13,929 nucleotides of DNA from an uncultured Prevotella sp. (GTDB taxonomy: Bacteria; Bacteroidota; Bacteroidia; Bacteroidales; Bacteroidaceae). Below are positions 13,280 through 13,929 of the stretch, one piece after another. The DNA lies in NCBI GenBank assembly GCA_900551055.1, contig URUK01000051.1, positions 1-13,929 on the forward strand, written 5' to 3'. A program made the translations under genes and the position numbers. Position 1 is the stretch's first letter. Every line of letters starts with the position of its first letter. Under the pieces are notes generated by a model that was not told where the DNA came from, searched no databases, and worked only from the letters and a program-made list of their open reading frames with translations.

Positions 13280-13599
13280 CAGACAAGGGACGAGGGACAA
13301 GTTGACGAGAAACGAGGAACGAGTTGACAAGACACAAGCAGACGAGCAGACAAGGCGTAGCTTGTAAGTAGACGAGAAACAAGGGACGAGCAGACAAGGT
13401 TATTTGCCTTTTTGATTTGGTAAGGCGGCTACCTTGTCTGCTCGTCTGCTTGTGTCTTGTCAACTCGTTCCTCGTGTCTTGTCAACTTGTCCCTCGTGTC
13501 TCGTCAACTTGTTCCTCGTGTCTTGTCAACTTGTTCCTCGTCCCTTGTCAACTTGTTCCTCGTTTCTCGTCAGCTTGTCCCTCGTCCCTTGTCTGCTGA
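13279..13599. repeat. Large inverted repeat with a six-copy 22-bp tandem array between argD and the lipoprotein gene
   Basis: The purine-rich left arm (13279-13400) is made of GACAAG/GACGAG/GAACGAG units. Bases 13312-13355 are exactly complementary to 13432-13475 (44 of 44), and the match extends to 13291 and 13496 with two mismatches. The right arm holds six exact-length 22-bp units starting at 13456, 13478, 13500, 13522, 13544 and 13566 (type CTTGTCAACTTGTTCCTCGT), followed by CTTGTCTGCTGA. The far right end (13599 back to about 13556) also matches the far left end (13279 onward) with one mismatch. The two arms therefore look like one sequence, with the right arm expanded by tandem duplication. 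It lies between convergent genes and overlaps both ends. Confidence 0.93.
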
Positions 13600-13808
13600 T
13601 AAACAAAAGCGAAATACGTTCCGCCATCCTGCTCCGTGTCAATAGAGCCGTGGTAGTGAGGATGGCGCGGCGGCTTCGGCCTCTTGTGCTTCTTGTGTTT
13701 CTTGTGATGCGGCGGTCCGTGGTGATCCCTGTGGACTACGCACGAGCTTGAAAGCAGTGCCATGCAGGCGGCCGCCACAAGGGTTTTGAGCATTGTAAAA
13801 GATTTCAT
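13548..13808 (-). CDS. Small histidine/lysine-rich lipoprotein, unknown function
   Basis: The protein is 86 aa if started at ATG 13808. Residues 1-22 form a lipoprotein signal peptide (MKSFTMLKTLVAAACMALL then SSS), and Cys23 is the likely lipidated residue. The mature part is very basic and His-rich: ten His between residues 26 and 53, with HHGPPHHKKHKKHKRPKPP. That suggests metal or polyanion binding, but no family is recognised. The segment GSIDTEQDGGTYFAFVYQ (54-71) looks like the true end. The last residues (QTRDEGQADEKRGTS) are encoded by the inverted repeat and probably arose when the repeat ran into the gene. A longer frame from 13889 is unlikely because the signal peptide would be internal. 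It faces argD convergently. No promoter box was found. Confidence 0.65.
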   Translation of the reverse strand: MKSFTMLKTLVAAACMALLSSSCVVHRDHHGPPHHKKHKKHKRPKPPRHPHYHGSIDTEQDGGTYFAFVYQQTRDEGQADEKRGTS

Positions 13809-13847
13809 AACGGTACGTGAGTTCGGTATAAGAAAACGATTGAAAAA

Positions 13848-13879
13848 GTTGTGGGAATGAAATATTTTTAGTACCTTTA
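13848..13879 (+). promoter_or_regulatory. Putative promoter for a plus-strand gene beginning at the window edge
   Basis: GTTG (13848-13851), a 20-bp spacer and TACCTTTA (13872-13879) match the Bacteroidetes -33/-7 arrangement with one -7 mismatch. An ATG follows at 13920 (ATGACTGATG), which would give a leader of about 35 bases. Only ten bases of that possible gene are in the window, so it is not called as a CDS. Confidence 0.45.
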
Positions 13880-13929
13880 TAGCTGACAATCAATAAGTTA
13901 CATAAAAACATCCATTCCCATGACTGATG

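Noticed and set aside
13456..13587. Possible CRISPR array
   Set aside because: The 22-bp units are directly adjacent, with no unique spacers, and the units differ from each other. There are no cas genes. The same applies to the GGCC arrays.
13434..13751. Plus-strand frames made of repeated CLVNLFLVSCQLVPR-like peptide
   Set aside because: They are translations of the 22-bp tandem DNA repeat, not a repeat protein. The arrays lie between convergent genes and have no start-site context.

Overview
The window looks like chromosomal DNA of a Bacteroidales bacterium, most likely a Prevotella-like species. Four things suggest this: Bacteroidetes-type promoters (a TAnnTTTG -7 box with a TTTG- or TTG-like -33 box about 20 bp upstream), start codons preceded by A-rich leaders rather than Shine-Dalgarno sequences, a long IF2 with the Bacteroidetes-style linker, and an arginine cluster in the order argR, GNAT acyltransferase, argG, argC, argD. 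The genus is an inference. No species can be named from the sequence alone.

Layout. Bases 1-458 hold no convincing gene, only a 22-bp-period GGCC repeat array and the terminator of the infB operon. On the minus strand, rimP (5275-4808), nusA (4687-3425) and infB (3263-459) form the classical translation/transcription-factor operon. It is driven by a good promoter at 5336-5367 and followed by a stem-loop terminator at 394-433. Still on the minus strand, 6409-5483 encodes a tyrosine recombinase with a full catalytic set and no visible cargo. Bases 6410-7033 are a non-coding region with repeats. On the plus strand come a Bax-inhibitor-1/YccA family membrane protein (7034-7753) and then the arginine block: argR (8042-8518), a GNAT acyltransferase (8635-9228), argG (9474-10676), argC (11058-12023) and argD (12137-13279). 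A small His-rich lipoprotein (13808-13548, minus) converges on argD. A promoter at the right edge points out of the window.

How the genes fit together. ArgR is the likely arginine-responsive repressor. A near-consensus ARG box overlaps its own promoter. ArgC, ArgD and ArgG carry out three steps of arginine synthesis. In Bacteroides the intermediates are N-succinylated rather than N-acetylated. The GNAT protein inside the cluster is therefore a good candidate for the first, N-acylating step. It has a conserved-looking CxxC/CxC cysteine cluster.

The unusual part is between the genes. Almost every intergenic gap is filled with structured repeats that start at or within a few bases of the upstream stop codon. 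There are three kinds: (i) inverted repeats built of degenerate 7-8 bp purine-rich units, purine tract first and pyrimidine tract second, including a perfect 61-bp inverted repeat; (ii) a GC-rich 32-bp palindromic module at five loci, two of them as inverted pairs; (iii) GGCC-centred tandem arrays with an exact 22-bp period at three loci. A fourth, unrelated array at 13456-13587 also has an exact 22-bp period. This repeat system is the best candidate here for something undescribed.
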